A stretch of 64,000 bases of DNA, taken from the NCBI GenBank assembly GCA_019096065.1, contig JAGUCH010000009.1:3730001-3794000 (forward strand), given 5' to 3'. This document shows positions 25,901 through 38,668 of the stretch, one piece after another. The notes under the pieces are model-generated. The model was not told the origin of the DNA, did no database searches, and was given only the letters and a program-made list of their open reading frames with translations. This DNA comes from Paracyclopina nana. Taxonomy: Eukaryota > Arthropoda > Copepoda > Cyclopoida > Cyclopettidae. Every line of letters starts with the position of its first letter. The first letter of the stretch is position 1. The position numbers and the translations under genes are program-made.

Positions 25901-28160
25901 ATTAATCCTCTTAGCGGATAAATATGGAGGGAAGGAGAAAGTTCATTAGCATCCTTTTGCTGCACATCAATCAGTCTTCATCTTTTTTTAAGGCTGACTT
26001 TGAGTTATTGAGCCACTTTTGCTCTTTCCTCCCAAGGGACGTATTGAGTTACAGCTCTAAGTGGACCAAAAAGAGCCTCAACTCATTTAGCAATCAGCTT
26101 TATCAGCTAAGAGAGATTCACTAATTATGTTTATATGCAGAATGAGGTGAAATTAATGTTGTTATTTCACCAAACCTGCAACGTCTCAAGTTGCTCAAGT
26201 CTCACTCAGAAAAGTGTAGCCCCATACTGTGAGAATAGGAAAATAATACAAGTTCACACACACGTACTCCAATTTATGCACCCTTTAAAGTCTAAAATTA
26301 ATTCTGGACAGAAAATCGAAGTCTTCTATGGCCGCCAGCTTCGGTGACTGCCCATTAAGAAAATTACTGTGAGAAATTCCTCCGTCAAAGATGGGAGAGA
26401 GAGAGACAACAACAAAAAAGGAGCAGCAGCAAAACTGAAAATAAAACTTTTCTGCTCCTCTCTCTCTCCAGGATTGGAACGTGCCAAACTCAAGATACCA
26501 GGAATCAAAAGTTGAACAGCACAGGGGGACTTTGGATGCCAGAAAAAATTAAAGCAGTCGCTGCGAGCTGCTGCAAAGGCCAATCATCCCATTGTGGATG
26601 TAGATGACAAAAAGAGGGGGAGTAAGGACCTTCCCTGCCTTGTCAAACAAAAGAAGGAGTTCTTCTCCTTGACAAAAAAGCAGGTAATACCGAGACTCCC
26701 AAGTTATGAGAGAAAGCTAGCAAACATTTTTCATCTGCTACTCAAGCATGATGATGACGACGACAGCTCATAGAGGACTCACCAAGGAAAAATTACTCAC
26801 AAAAGCCAGTATTTATTATGCCTCCAGAGAATCTTATGGTTCTTGGGAAAATTACGACATTTTCAGTTTTGCAGCCCACATAGGAAAAAAACAGCATTGG
26901 AAGGTCTCTGATCGAAAATGCCCTCAACGTGCTTCGATTTGAAGCAGAAGGAGGGGCGAAGTCATTAAGATCGAAAAAGCAATATTCGAAGATGGAAAAA
27001 GGGGGAGTCTGGTTGTTTTTTACGAGTGTTTACTTTGCAGCTGATTTCAGATAAGGGATTAATAATAGAAAGTGTTGAAGACGCGCAACGCAGACATTTC
27101 TCAGCTTCTTCCTATTTTTTATCAGCCTCACTTCTGCATGCTTTGCCAGCGAGGAAAAATGAACTTGATAAGGCCACAATGTGTGGAGAAAAAATATTGA
27201 CTACTTGCTGCTGCTGCTGCAACAAGAAAGCCAACAGACATACTACAAAACTTGGAGCTGCAAGCTGCACAAAAACCACAATAAAATACAAAACATACTA
27301 AAAGCTAATGCACTTCTTCTAAAAAGTCCCATCATACAATTCTAGATTCTGATCAGAAGACAAACGTGGAATTTATGGAGGCAAAACCCGACAAGTGTAA
27401 ACAATTGATATGAATGGAGTCAGGGTTTTTTTCCCTAACGCTGAATGGAACTTGGTGCACTTGGGATTATCTTCAGTTGTCATCAATGATTAAAGTCATG
27501 GAAAAGGGGATCCCCATCACAGCCAGTGTGCACTTGCTCGCAATCTCAAAGGGGACATTTTTCGCAGATTAACCCCCCGAAGTTGGTGAAAGATTTAAAA
27601 GCCGGCTCTATGCGGAGAAGTCACATTTCCGCCGGAAAATGCCAGTCAAAAGGTGTGAAAGCATCAGTCGAACTTATTGAGGGCACGTGTCGACATTTTT
27701 CATCCCATCCCTACCCTTTATGCATTCACGCGGGGGAACCCCAGCCCAAAATCCACACAGATAATCCCCAGTTTCGACCCATCTTTCCCCCATTGTGCGT
27801 TGCGATATGAAATGTGCACACCCTTTAAAAAGCGAATTATACGAGATTTGGCTAAAGCAAACAAGACAAATTTATGAGAGCAAAAAAGCCGGCAATAAAA
27901 GATAATGGGCAGCAAACTTTTCCTGGCTGAAATTTGCACTGATGAAAATAGCGAGCTTAATATTGCTATTTTCCCCAACAAAATATCAAGCAACCGTTGG
28001 TTTTTTGTGGGTTTTTGTAGTGGCATATTAATCCTCCAATGCGGCGTTGTGAAGAGGCTTAAAACATGAATGCCACCCAAATATCGGATTTTCATGCCAA
28101 ATATGGTAAGCCATGAAAATTAGCCCTTGCATCAAGTAATTAAAAATCGAGCTGTCTTAC
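19949..28160. other. Gene-poor region
   Basis: About 8 kb with only short open frames on both strands and no domain I recognise. It contains small microsatellites: (ATT)n near 20475-20493, (GCT)n near 22710-22726 and (TAGA)n near 23588-23601. It could be intronic to teneurin if transcription starts near 28.4 kb. Confidence 0.5.
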
Positions 28161-28430
28161 CTTGAGGCAAACGTAAGCGGAGGACTTTTGGTATCGGAGT
28201 ATGTTGTGGCAATTTTGCAGCACTGATTTAGAGTTGGACTGTTGTGACCGGTGAAAACCTCTTGGGCAACTGAATATCGCCGTGATATCAGCTGGGCTGC
28301 TCTCAGAGCTCGTCCAAGTCGCGGCGTTGGAGACGCGGCGTTCACCGCTCAACTCTCGCCAGCAGCAGCAGCGCACCGGCCAATTTTGAGCGAAGCGACT
28401 CCTCCACTCGAGAGGAGCAAAACACCCAAG
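28161..28430 (-). promoter_or_regulatory. Candidate distal first exon and promoter of teneurin
   Basis: On the minus strand a CpG-rich block (about 28300-28430) ends in a consensus donor, CTCAAG followed by GTAAGA, at 28160. The composition stands out from the AT-rich surroundings. No acceptable start codon or domain is seen, so if real it would be an untranslated first exon. Teneurin is the only minus-strand gene downstream (first coding exon 12269). Linking the two is my inference; it could equally belong to a non-coding RNA. Confidence 0.3.
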
Positions 28431-29251
28431 AGAGAAAACCAGGCCTAGTTCGACTCCAATTTTCACGCAGGCCTTTCTTCTGCCGATGCAGCAAGCCGCA
28501 TGGCTTTCTTCTTCTTCCACCCCAAAAAAAGGCCTTTAGAACCAGGTGGATTTTGACACGATGCCAAAAACAAAAAAAAATCTGAAAAGCAAATAATTGG
28601 AAAGAGCTGAAATATTGCCTTAAGTGGAGAATCCACGGGATCAATCGTGAGAGATGAAAGATGAAGTGAGCTTAGAGAAGCCAACTTGGATGACAACGTT
28701 CTCATTAAGGATGATTAAAAATTCGGTGAAAGTGACAACTTTTTCTCGGCGAGATTAACTTTAAGCTTTGTTGAAATCGGCCATTTTTTGGGACGAATTT
28801 GCACTCGGCTGCGATGAGCAGTTTCCAATTATCAAGTTGAATGGAAGATGTGCAAAACGCATTTTTCGGATGAATGGCGGAACAATACGTACCGGAATAT
28901 CGTGAGGTTCCAGATTAAAATTGTAAAAACATGATGATGATGGTCAAAAGTGTCGAAAAATGGGAAACGCGTCGTTGCTTGAAAATGAGATGGTAAAAAA
29001 CTGAGTCAGCGTGTCGCACCTGATTCCCAGTTTCGCACGCCGCCGCGTTTGTTGACGTTTTTTTACCGTGCATCCCACCAAAATGGAACTTACAAGAGTG
29101 GAATTTTTTTAAACCCGATCGAGAAAATGCGACGGAACAACGATTGCGGGTTAGCCCCATCCATTTCTTTCCGAATATGCAATGCTTGGGCCAAAAAGAT
29201 TGGAATTCCTGAACCATGTTCCCCGACGAAAGTCAATTAAGCATTCCGGAT

Positions 29252-29696
29252 CAGGGTGACCAGATGTGGCTATTTATAGCCAAAGTGGCTATTTTTGATC
29301 CATGTGTGGCTACGGAAATTTAGCCCGAATAGCCATAGCCATTCGTGGCTATTTTTGAAAAGTCCGAAAACTTGATATTTTTACTTAATAAACGCTTGAA
29401 AATCATCAAAAAAGCAAGGGGGAAAATGAAATTTGAAAAATTGGCCAACTTATTTTTTTGATCTTTTGCCACCAATATATGAAGAAAATCATTATTAAAT
29501 CCTTGATTTCATCCACAGCAATCCCAAAACTTGGGAAAAAATTTCAGAATTACCAATATTATCTTAAAAATTCCTAAAAATGTGGCTATTTTTCGCCAAT
29601 TTGTGGCTATTATGAGCAATTTTTCTGAGATAGCCAAACGTGGCTATTTTAGGGGAAAATCTGGCTACAAACCGCTCTAATTTTCTGGTCACCCTG
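29252..29696. mobile_element. hAT-like MITE with internal TGGCTATTT repeats
   Basis: The 14-base ends TCAGGGTGACCAGA (29251-29264) and TCTGGTCACCCTGA (29684-29697) are perfect inverted repeats counting one outer base on each side. The flank ATTCCGG is repeated on both sides (29243-29249 and 29697-29703), consistent with a slightly decayed 8-bp duplication. The interior repeats GTGGCTATTT in direct and inverted copies near both ends. The CAGGG-type end and 7-8-bp duplication suggest the hAT superfamily. No coding frame. Confidence 0.7.
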
Positions 29697-30230
29697 ATTC
29701 CGGTCGATGATGACCGAAAGCATTAAAGCTGGAGTCCTCCTTCCATTTTGCGCCTGGAAAAGTTGCGCCATGATCCAGCCTTCTTGGTAAACATGTTTTT
29801 GAATGGCCCCTCGATTGGCCTTTTGGTGGCGTGTGAATCGCTCATTAGCCAAAATCGGCTTTTGAAGGACCGAGCGAGCAGGCTCATCTCCCGAAAAACA
29901 TTGCGTCAAAAAAAATGGGATCCTAAAAGAAAATGGAATCGCGCTCTTTCGTGGCCGTTCATGATCCACCGTTAAGATTCGGATCTCATTTTGGCTTCTC
30001 CCAAATGGACCTGATTTGCATCAATTCGTATGGAAATTGAACTGGTGCACGATTTTGATGCTCCACAAAGCAAAAGCTAGGCAAGCTTCGAGCCAGTCAG
30101 TAAAAATATGTTGCAATCCGTTCGCCGATTCTGAAATCCATCCAAACGTCGGGGGTGAGTCAGTTTAGTTTTTTTCCATGTTCTTGAGCGTTGGCAAATG
30201 TCATTCCGGGGAGCATCGACGATTCTGGCG

Positions 30231-30721
30231 TAGTGATGGAACGAGTTTCAGCTTGGCTTGAAAGCTTGAAGCTAAAACCCAGCTTGAGCTACATAAGCAA
30301 AAAGCTTGGGATCGCTCGAACCAAATTTTGAAAAGCTTGAAAAAGCTTGAACCCAAAAAATGCAAAGCTTGAAAAAGCTTGACACCAAAAAATTTCAAAA
30401 CTTTATCCATTTTTAATCAAAACAAAAAAGGGCGGATTTTAAAATTAGCAAATACTTGAGGGAGTGAAGTACTTAATCAAAGCTAAAGCTATTTCTATCA
30501 TTATTTGCGCTTTTTGGGTAATTTTGTGATATATGTTGACTAAACGCCATTTTGTATGTCAGAGTACTAAAAAAGTGAAAAGCTTGAAAAAAGCTTGAAA
30601 TGTGAAATTTTGAGCTTGAAAAAGCTTGATTATAATTTTCAAAAGCTTGGGATCGCTCGAACACATTTGTAAAAGCTTGAAGCTTGATCAAGCTGAAAAT
30701 TTCCGGCTCGTTCCATCACTA
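30231..30721. mobile_element. hAT-type MITE with perfect 8-bp target duplication
   Basis: The 491-base element has perfect 15-base terminal inverted repeats TAGTGATGGAACGAG and CTCGTTCCATCACTA. It is flanked by an exact 8-bp duplication TTCTGGCG (30223-30230 and 30722-30729). Inside, AAGCTTGAA units recur many times in both halves, so the subterminal regions are repetitive, and the phrase GGGATCGCTCGAA occurs twice. An 8-bp duplication with TAG-type ends is typical of hAT transposons. There is no transposase, so it was mobilised in trans. Exact flanks suggest fairly recent insertion. Confidence 0.85.
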
Positions 30722-30729
30722 TTCTGGCG

Positions 30730-33700
30730 AACTTTGCAGCCCGCTTGGTTCTCAACGCTCTTCCTTCCCTCTCTCCCCCATTCTTTTCCATTTAAGAAGC
30801 TCACGCGGAGTCGCGGCCCAGGGGGCAAAGCAGGATGCTGCTTCGCATCAACTTACGTGCGTGCTTTCAAAAAGGGCCATTTCTCGCATATGTAGGTACA
30901 TGGTTAGGGGCGTGCCTCGCCCATTGTTCGAACGCGACTGCCAACACCGAGTCACTTACGCGGGTTACATTGTTGCTAAATCTCACCTCGGAGCTCCTCG
31001 CGTTGCAGCGGGTGGCTAGCAAAGAACCGCGGCCTTTTTGCCCTCATTTGTCTTGGTTCGGGAATGAGAGTGACTGACCTTTTGCCCGACTTATTTATGA
31101 CCCCTCATGTTGCGATTTCGAAAAACGGAGATCCAAATTCGGTCTCTCTCCAACCGGGCATCGACTTTTAGCCGGATTCGCCATGCTCCCGATTGTTTCC
31201 CGAGGAGATTGGCAAAGTCGCAGTCAAGGGTGGTCCTCGTTGAATACTATTGACAAGTGAGGGCTAACTCGGATGGAGGAGAAGCAATAATGAATTCCGT
31301 CAATTGAACTAGGTGGGACGCGCATCAGCCCCGAAGTGCATTGAAATGCAGATTCCCTCCCCAATTGACGGCATTTCGGTCGTAAAGGAAATCAAGGGTG
31401 GTCTCCGGGGCATGAATTTCGACTCGATCAATGGAGCTTGCAAACTGGCTGCTGCTGCTGCACGTCCGTGCACTTAATATAGGCTCTTCGCCATTCCGAG
31501 AATCGTTTTCCCATTGAAGGTGGAAGTCACGGTACAAAAAGCTGAGCGCGGTGCAGCGAGCGCTGCAATAGCTCAGCCTAGATCAGTTTCCACGAATTTC
31601 GATTTTCCATTGAAACCTTCGCGGAAGGTGTCAATTTTGGACATTTTGGGGCCACCCGAATCTCGTCGATGCATCGCTTTGCATCGACAAAAGCCATCAA
31701 CTAATTCAAGGTGAGTCTAAATTTCCGAATTGAACGCGCGACGTTATTCTCGCTTAAATTGCCTCGCCTCGCGTTCCGATTGCGTATGCGCTTTTCTTTT
31801 TTGCCAATTAATTTTCCGAAGGAGACATTCTTGTCGGAAAAGGTGCAATGGGTTATTGAGAACGCTTCGGAATTCGCGTTCTTTGTCCGAAGAAAAGAGC
31901 TGTCAGCAAAAACGAGTCGTGGGTGGGCATTCAGCTTCTTTTCATATCCCAACCAACTTTGGGTTGCGGTGGAAGGTGGACAACTTTATAGCGCTGAAGA
32001 TCTGATATGTCAAGGTATCAAATATCTCGAGATTTCAGTTGCAGGTCTTCAAGGTGGGTTTCACGATATTTTTTGCTCGTGCTACAAAAATTGGAAATGT
32101 CACTGGCAGCGCGTTATGTTTGGCCTACCCTCGATTGGCAGCCATAAGAGCTGATTTTGAAATTTATCCTGCAAGATGGCGCCACTGCAAGGCAGTACAG
32201 CTGTTTACGCCTGATGCTTTGACAGAAAAGTGGACAAAACAATATTTAGGGTTACATACTTGAAGCTGTTCAAAGTTGCCAGTTTTTGCTTAAAGCAGCC
32301 CAAGTTACTCATTACGTGATAACAAAAGTCTTTTTCTGGTAGCATTTTCCTGCTTTTTTCAGCTGATTGATCTGATCTTTTTTCACAAAGTACCATGAGA
32401 CATAAAAGGGGTCCAATATTATTTTTTTGAATTTTTGATAAATCAGAAGGGAAGGCCAATTATTTGGTAAATTACGAATTGCTATTTAGCTGCCTCTAAA
32501 GTGAACTTACTGCATGGCTTTTCACGCTAGGGCGCGTTGACTGTACTACGTGTCAGAAGCTATCGTTTCTTATTATGCATTTCCTTCGGATACCGCATAT
32601 TATTGTTGTTATTACTGTTGTTGCTGTACCTTTTGAGCAGTTGGCCGTAAACTTCCTTGGAGAAGCGGTGATCCTTTTGATCCAATTGTAGGATCAAGGA
32701 CAATATTGGGCCCGCTTGGCCTTTATTGTTGCCTTTTTTTATCCTCCTCCAGAAGTTTGCCCATATTTTCAATATGTTGCAAATAATGGATCGCGAGCAG
32801 CTCGAACTGACCTTTTTTGCTTAGGATATGAAAACTGCCTGCAGCTGTTGCCAAATAGCTTGAAACTATTGAGCGGGAGTTTGGGGGCTGTTTGATGATG
32901 TTTTTACTGCATGGTCCTACATGTTTAGGGTAATAGACTGTTAATTGGGAGAATCTGCTGGCATTCCAGAAATGGGAGTTGTAGTAGCAGCACGCTTGGA
33001 CGTGAAGAACAAGAGAACTTTTGTTGTTATTTTGCCGTCCATTTTGCTGGAGTTTAGGGTGTCTCAGTCCACTACATTCTTGAGAGATGCTGAGATAACG
33101 GTCAGGACCCGTAAAAAGAAAGATAAAGCCCTTTTTCATTCACTCAAGAGCGCTCGAGCTCCTCTTCAAACAAAAGGGAAGATAATTATGTTGCGATTTT
33201 GCGAGTTAAAACTACGGGGGAAAAAAAGCTATCTTTGCCATGGCCAATGTCACAAATCTCAATAAGTGCTGCCATTTGAGCATCAGTGCAGTGCTCTGCA
33301 GAGCAGTAGCTGTCTTTACGAGTGAGCAGCAGAGAGTTGTTTCTGCTGCAGCAAAAATTCTTGGGAGATGTTTTGGGTGTTTTTCAAGAACCAACATCGT
33401 CGTCTCTCCCCTCTTTCACTTGAAAAAACACTAGGAAAGCTACATAGCACTAAAATGTCCTAAAGGCGCCTCAGCCCCCATAAAGATCACTCTGATCCCC
33501 AGTTTCAAAAGTCTTCTCAAAACAAAACGCAGACTTTAAACTCTTGCTCCAGTCTAGCGGCCATAAAAAAGTGGACACATCAAATAGCCGAGAAGGAAAA
33601 CCTTTTAGCGAATTACAAAAATAGTTGGCTTTTTTAGGGCTACCAGAATTAAAGTTTGGAAAAAACGTGCTCACACACACACACACACATTTTGGATGTA

Positions 33701-36149
33701 TCTAAATTGGAGTGGAAAATTGACACATCAGGTTAGTTAGGTGTGAGAAACGCGTCTAGCTTCGCTCGTGTATCTCTGACCTTTATAACTGGCTCTCTGA
33801 AAATCTTGTCAGCTCTGGATGATCGTTACAGATTGGACTGATTTATTATGGGTCACGAGGGAGATATTACTCTGTTATTTATAACATCATTTTCTGAGAT
33901 GTTCTGCTTTGGCTACTTTTTAAAAAATTGCATATGCTTCTCATGAATGAGCCTTTCATTCCGGAAAATTCCAAAGATGCCATATAGAGCTCGCATGCGT
34001 CTAGCAACTTAGCAGACAGATGTAGTAAATTTGTAACAGAGTGCGAAATGTCCAACAAGATGGCCATTCTGAGCAGCGTTTTGCCCCCGCCCCTACGCTC
34101 AGTAGTAACTGAGATAAAGTGCAGGAGTAGCTAACTCGCATGCCATATCGATATGCTAAATTAGAAAATGTCACCTCATGCATTTCTGAGGCTAGCTGAC
34201 CTTATTTTCCTCACCACTTTCTAGCTTGACATCTTATTTCTGAGGATGCCAGTGTCTGAGTGTAGATGCTGCAAATGACGAAACTGAACATAGTCTTCCC
34301 TTCATTTATCAATTTGCACAGTTTCTTCTTCTTCTTCTTGTTGTTGGTGGTGGTGACAAGTTTAAGCATTTGGTGGCATGTTTATGTGGGAAAGCAAAAT
34401 GGCTCTCTCTCAGCCTTATTTGTGGAGAAAAATTGTCTCTGGTTATACTAATTCCTTATTATTACAACCCATAAATTCTAGTTTTCCTGCTCTATAGTGA
34501 TAATATTTGGGAGAAAATAGAGTCTGGTGCTGACTTGGCACAGTTCAAAATAATTCAGGTGTCAAACTGACTGAATTACGCCCAAGTCAGCATTAAGTTG
34601 GCTTTTGCAAAATAAGAAGCTTACTTTTCGCCATCATAAAAAGTGTGTAGCAGCAGTTTTTTAGCTAATCCCTGTGGAAAAATTGAAGTCTTCCCATAAA
34701 ACTTCAAGTTTAGTGAGAAGTGAGAGAGAGCAGCGCCAAAAAGTAGGCAATAAAGTCTATCCTCATTCTTCACACTGTGGGACAATTTTTCTCTTTTCAT
34801 GGCCAGTTTAGTTATGGGGCCAATTCGGAGGTTGTTTCACTTTTTCGTGCCACAGTGTGTGTTGGTTCTTCTCTTTTGTCATCCCACCCAGGATCCTAGT
34901 TCTGGTGACTTTGAACTAATCCAAAAGTGGGCTATAAATGCATGCTGAAACTCTTCCCAGCAGCATCTCTCACTAGAACATCTCGTCTACCCATGCTAAA
35001 TGCCCAAGCAGGATTGATACAGATCACAATTGAGTTTTGGAGCTTCAGTGATGAAAATCTGTTTCTTAGACAAGCTCTAATAAATTTTCCTTTCAGACGC
35101 TCCCTGAATAGAGACCTTGTTAGTCATGCCATCTCTCTAAATGATCTAAATAGATGTAGCATAAGTGGTAAAAAACTATAACCAAGATCTGCCCAAATGG
35201 TCTCATTAGTCATGTGCCATGTCAAATAGATTTTCTCATTCTAAGCACACATCCCTCATAAAGGAGTTCTTAGGGTTTTTTTTTCTTTCAAACTCAACTA
35301 GTATAATGGTTTGCCAAGGTCTAAGCGGTGAAAAAAACGAGGTTTTTATTTCATTCATAAATCTTTGTTTGCCATAAAAGGTGTCTACCACCATTAAGTG
35401 ATTGATACTTTCCATTAAAATCATTTAGTACTGGATTCCTCTCACTCTTCGTTTTATTTCATATTTTTATGAGGTCGAGTCTGCTGGAATTGTAAAAGGC
35501 ACAAAAGGAATCACATAAATTAGACGCTCTGTTGGCACAAGACACATTAATCGTGACCATAATAGTTTTTACTACTCAGTATGTATAATATAGGGACATG
35601 TGTTACGGATCAGGTTTTACATATAGGCAAATACTACAGAATGCCTTTTCCCCTTGGAGTCAAAGATGACAAGGGCCGCCATCCATTTCTTATTTCCATT
35701 TTTTGCTTGCCATGAAGAATTGTCTCCAGAGAGGAACAAATATGGAGCGAACATTCAAAAATGCAAAGTCTCATAAATTATGAGAGCATTCGACAACTGT
35801 AGGCAGGCTGAAGTAATTGGCACGATGTTTAAATGCTTGAAATGCTACGCCCTTCAATTTCCCCTTGAGCGTACTAGGTCTGTTTAACGTTTCGCATTCC
35901 CTGTCTTCAGCGCGTAGATAAATTTTGGGACACATTTTTCTCCCTTGTGTTATTTTTGCGCAGTAAGGTTGCGTGTTCACCAACCAACTTTCTTCCGCAT
36001 CGGAATTCGTTCGTGATCCCCTTATTAAAAATCTCATTACGTACTATTGCATGATGAGCCTTGTTAGCGTCTAATTCATCCTGTTCACATTTGTCCAACT
36101 AGTTGAATGAAGGGAGACACGTGGCTGTCTTATCATAATTTTACATAAG
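30730..36149. other. Gene-poor region with a CpG-richer island
   Basis: From about 30730 to 31710 the sequence is richer in G, C and CpG than its surroundings. It ends in a plus-strand donor-like site TTCAAG/GTGAGT at 31710, which might mark an untranslated first exon. The rest is AT-rich. Open frames of 138-147 codons (32723-33139 minus; 31711-32154 plus) show no domain I know. A (CA)n microsatellite lies at 33672-33691. Confidence 0.45.
33672..33691. repeat. (CA)n microsatellite
   Basis: Ten uninterrupted CA units in non-coding DNA. Confidence 0.95.
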
Positions 36150-36155
36150 TTTATT
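36150..36155 (-). terminator. Polyadenylation signal of the OATP gene
   Basis: AATAAA on the minus strand, about 113 bases after the OATP stop codon, the only canonical signal close behind it. Confidence 0.6.
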
Positions 36156-36267
36156 CTTTACAAAATTATCTTTTTCCTGGGCCAAGATAGTAGTGCCATC
36201 GTACATGCAAAGGTACGTATTTTTTTCGTTGATTTAAAATCACAAAAAATTGCATTATCAGCCGCAA

Positions 36268-38574
36268 TTACTTATCTTCATTTGTGCTGCTATGGAACTG
36301 TCCATTATTAGTTTGCTGAGCGTTTTTCTCCTCCTCTTCTTCAGTTTGGTCTTGCTGCGGCTTCGTTTCAACCTGGTCGAAAAGATACACATCTTTGCAG
36401 TAATACCAGACTGCCACATCAAACAACACGCCAATGCTCATTATGAAAGCAGTTGTTAACATAAGAGTATTTCTCAAAGCATCCAGATCATATAGCATGC
36501 AATTCGTCGTTTGCCCACACTCCATTTGAAACAGAATGCATGTTTTATCAATGATTTTCCCATACACTATGGGAGCTGGGAGCATGGCCAGTAACGAGAG
36601 AAATACGACGTTGAATGCCATCGACAGAGATTTGTCCCTAACATCAATGCACCTGAGGGCCACCAAAACATTGCCAATTCGCCCAGTGCTGCCTAGCACC
36701 ATCAAAATGAACATAACTATGCTGAAAGTGGTGAAAACGTTTTTGCAATCAACTTCACACCAGCCTCCTATGGCCTCGTCATTCGGTTCAGTTTGAGAAA
36801 ATTCCATAGCTTTGGAGATTACATCATCACTTGGATACTCCCAGTCTTTGAGTGGACCCTAGAACAAAAAGCAATTTACAACGTTAATAAGGTAAGGAAA
36901 AGCCATGTTAATTAAAAAAAATTGTGTACTTTCAGCACCCACTGCTTGGAAAGGCTCATGTTTCTTTCTGTCCACTGATCTTTGATGCAAGAGCAGTCAG
37001 AGTAGTATCTTGTTCTTGTGGCTTTGTCAAAAGTGACATTTTTGCATCCAGCCAGGCAAGGAGAGTAGTAATTGGTTACTCCATCTTTGGCACAGATAGG
37101 GGAAATTTTAGAGTTGATTGAGCAGCCGCAGTCTTGATTGCAAGGGCTGATCTCCCTTATGGGAAGAGAAGAGGATGGACATCCAAGGGTTGAAAAGATG
37201 ATCAGGGTGACAAAGAATAAGGCACCAATGACCACATTCCATCCTGATAGGAATCTAGCTGATGGCTTCCATTTTGAAATGGCCCAGCCAGAGACCAAGA
37301 GCCCAATTGCCTTCGACACTGTGCCAACTCCGCCAGAAAAGGCTGAACTCGTGGAAACTTTCATTCTGTAGTTGTATTCCATGTACTTGGGCATGAAAGT
37401 GCCAAAGCCCATGAAGGCGAAGACAAAGAACAAGCTTGAGCCAAAGTTGTACATGAAAACTTTGTTGGTGAGGAGCCTTTTGAAAGCTTCTATAAATTGA
37501 GCCTTGTCAGAGATGAGCTTGTCAATGGTCTCCTCAGTGGTGGCATCATCTTTGTTCAATTTGCCATTCACCATGCTCACCATCTCTTCTTCAAGAGCTT
37601 TCCTTTTGTGAGCATCGGTATTTAGCTTTGGTAATCTCTCAGGAAAGAGTACAAGTGGTCCTAAACAGACAAATGTGAGATCACTTGAAAAAAATACTCC
37701 ACAATATGATTGGAGATTAGTTTACCAGCAAAGATGAAAATGAGGATGCCAATTATTGGAAATCCCAACCACCAGGCTCCAATCCAATTTGGATCTCCCT
37801 CCTCTATGGTCACATTTTCTCCAATGTTCACATATGTTCTAAGACAAACTGTGCCCAGCAAAAAGCCCAAAGTGGGCCCAAGAAGCCTCACTGTGTAGGT
37901 GATTGAGAGCATGATTGGGGAGTTCTCCTTGCTGGTGTTGTCATCTAAATAGGCCACTCCAAAGGAATAAAAAGCACAATTTCCAATGCCAGTCAACAAA
38001 ATCCCAATAAACATGATGATCAATCCCGACCAATCCACTTTTCGATTGCCCTCTTCATCGCACACTTCAGATAGCCCTTGGTTGATTGAACATAGTGAAC
38101 CAAATTTGCCTGGGATAGCTAGCGGAGTGGCATTACCAGTTGAAACGGGTATGATTGGCTACAAAAAGCCACAAAAGGTACTTTTAAAAGATTTGATTAA
38201 AATCATGAGGTCTTTACTGCTGAAGCTTTTGTCCAATGGGGCATTGCCATCATGAAGCATCCAATGGAGGAGCAAAGGAGACCTACTGCAGTCCAAAATG
38301 GCCTCTTTTTCACTTTGACTATGAAGGGCATGACAAAAAGGAACAGTATTTGGCTTATTTCATTGCCTGACATGAGATACGCTGTCTCTTCTGACTTGAT
38401 GCCAAATTGTCTCTCAAGAGTTGACAGAGCAGCTGACAAATAAGTGAAGAACATGCCCTGAATGATGCCCAATATGCCATAGATGAGCATGTAGACTTTC
38501 TTTGAAGCCAGAGGCTGCAAAAAGGCTGGCCTCCAAGATCCCAGTCCGCAGAGTACTTCTTTGCTGGATGCCAT
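36268..38574 (-). CDS. Solute carrier organic anion transporter (OATP/SLCO family)
   Basis: Twelve-membrane-segment plasma-membrane carrier for amphipathic organic anions. Four coding exons: 38574-38218, 38158-37726, 37660-36930, 36858-36268; phases close and give 703 residues, a usual OATP length. The family signature before TM6 is present as DPNWIGAWWLGF (residues about 233-244), with Asn where most members have Arg. A Kazal-like, cysteine-rich extracellular loop (CNQDCGC ... CSC, about 437-485) is the second family hallmark. The last exon supplies the final membrane segments and a hydrophilic tail with an acidic EEEEE run. The ATG at 38574 is chosen because the protein then starts just before TM1; an acceptor-like AG lies 11 bases upstream (38586). 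The Prx6 gene ends only about 200 bases upstream on the same strand. Confidence 0.93.
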
Positions 38575-38668
38575 TTTAAAACCCACTGTGTTATGTTAGC
38601 CAAATTTTCTTATCATGCGAGCATAACACTAGATAGCTATTCAAACTAGTTTTATCTTTTTGGAATAG

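Noticed and set aside
28140-28520. 126-codon minus-strand frame considered as a protein gene
   Set aside because: No similarity to known domains and its composition follows the CpG-rich block; kept only as a possible untranslated exon.
31711-32154. 147-codon plus-strand open frame
   Set aside because: Begins right after a donor-like site, has no known domain and overlaps other frames of similar quality.
32723-33139. 138-codon minus-strand open frame
   Set aside because: No recognisable domain, no splice context supporting it, and it resembles chance ORFs of the region.
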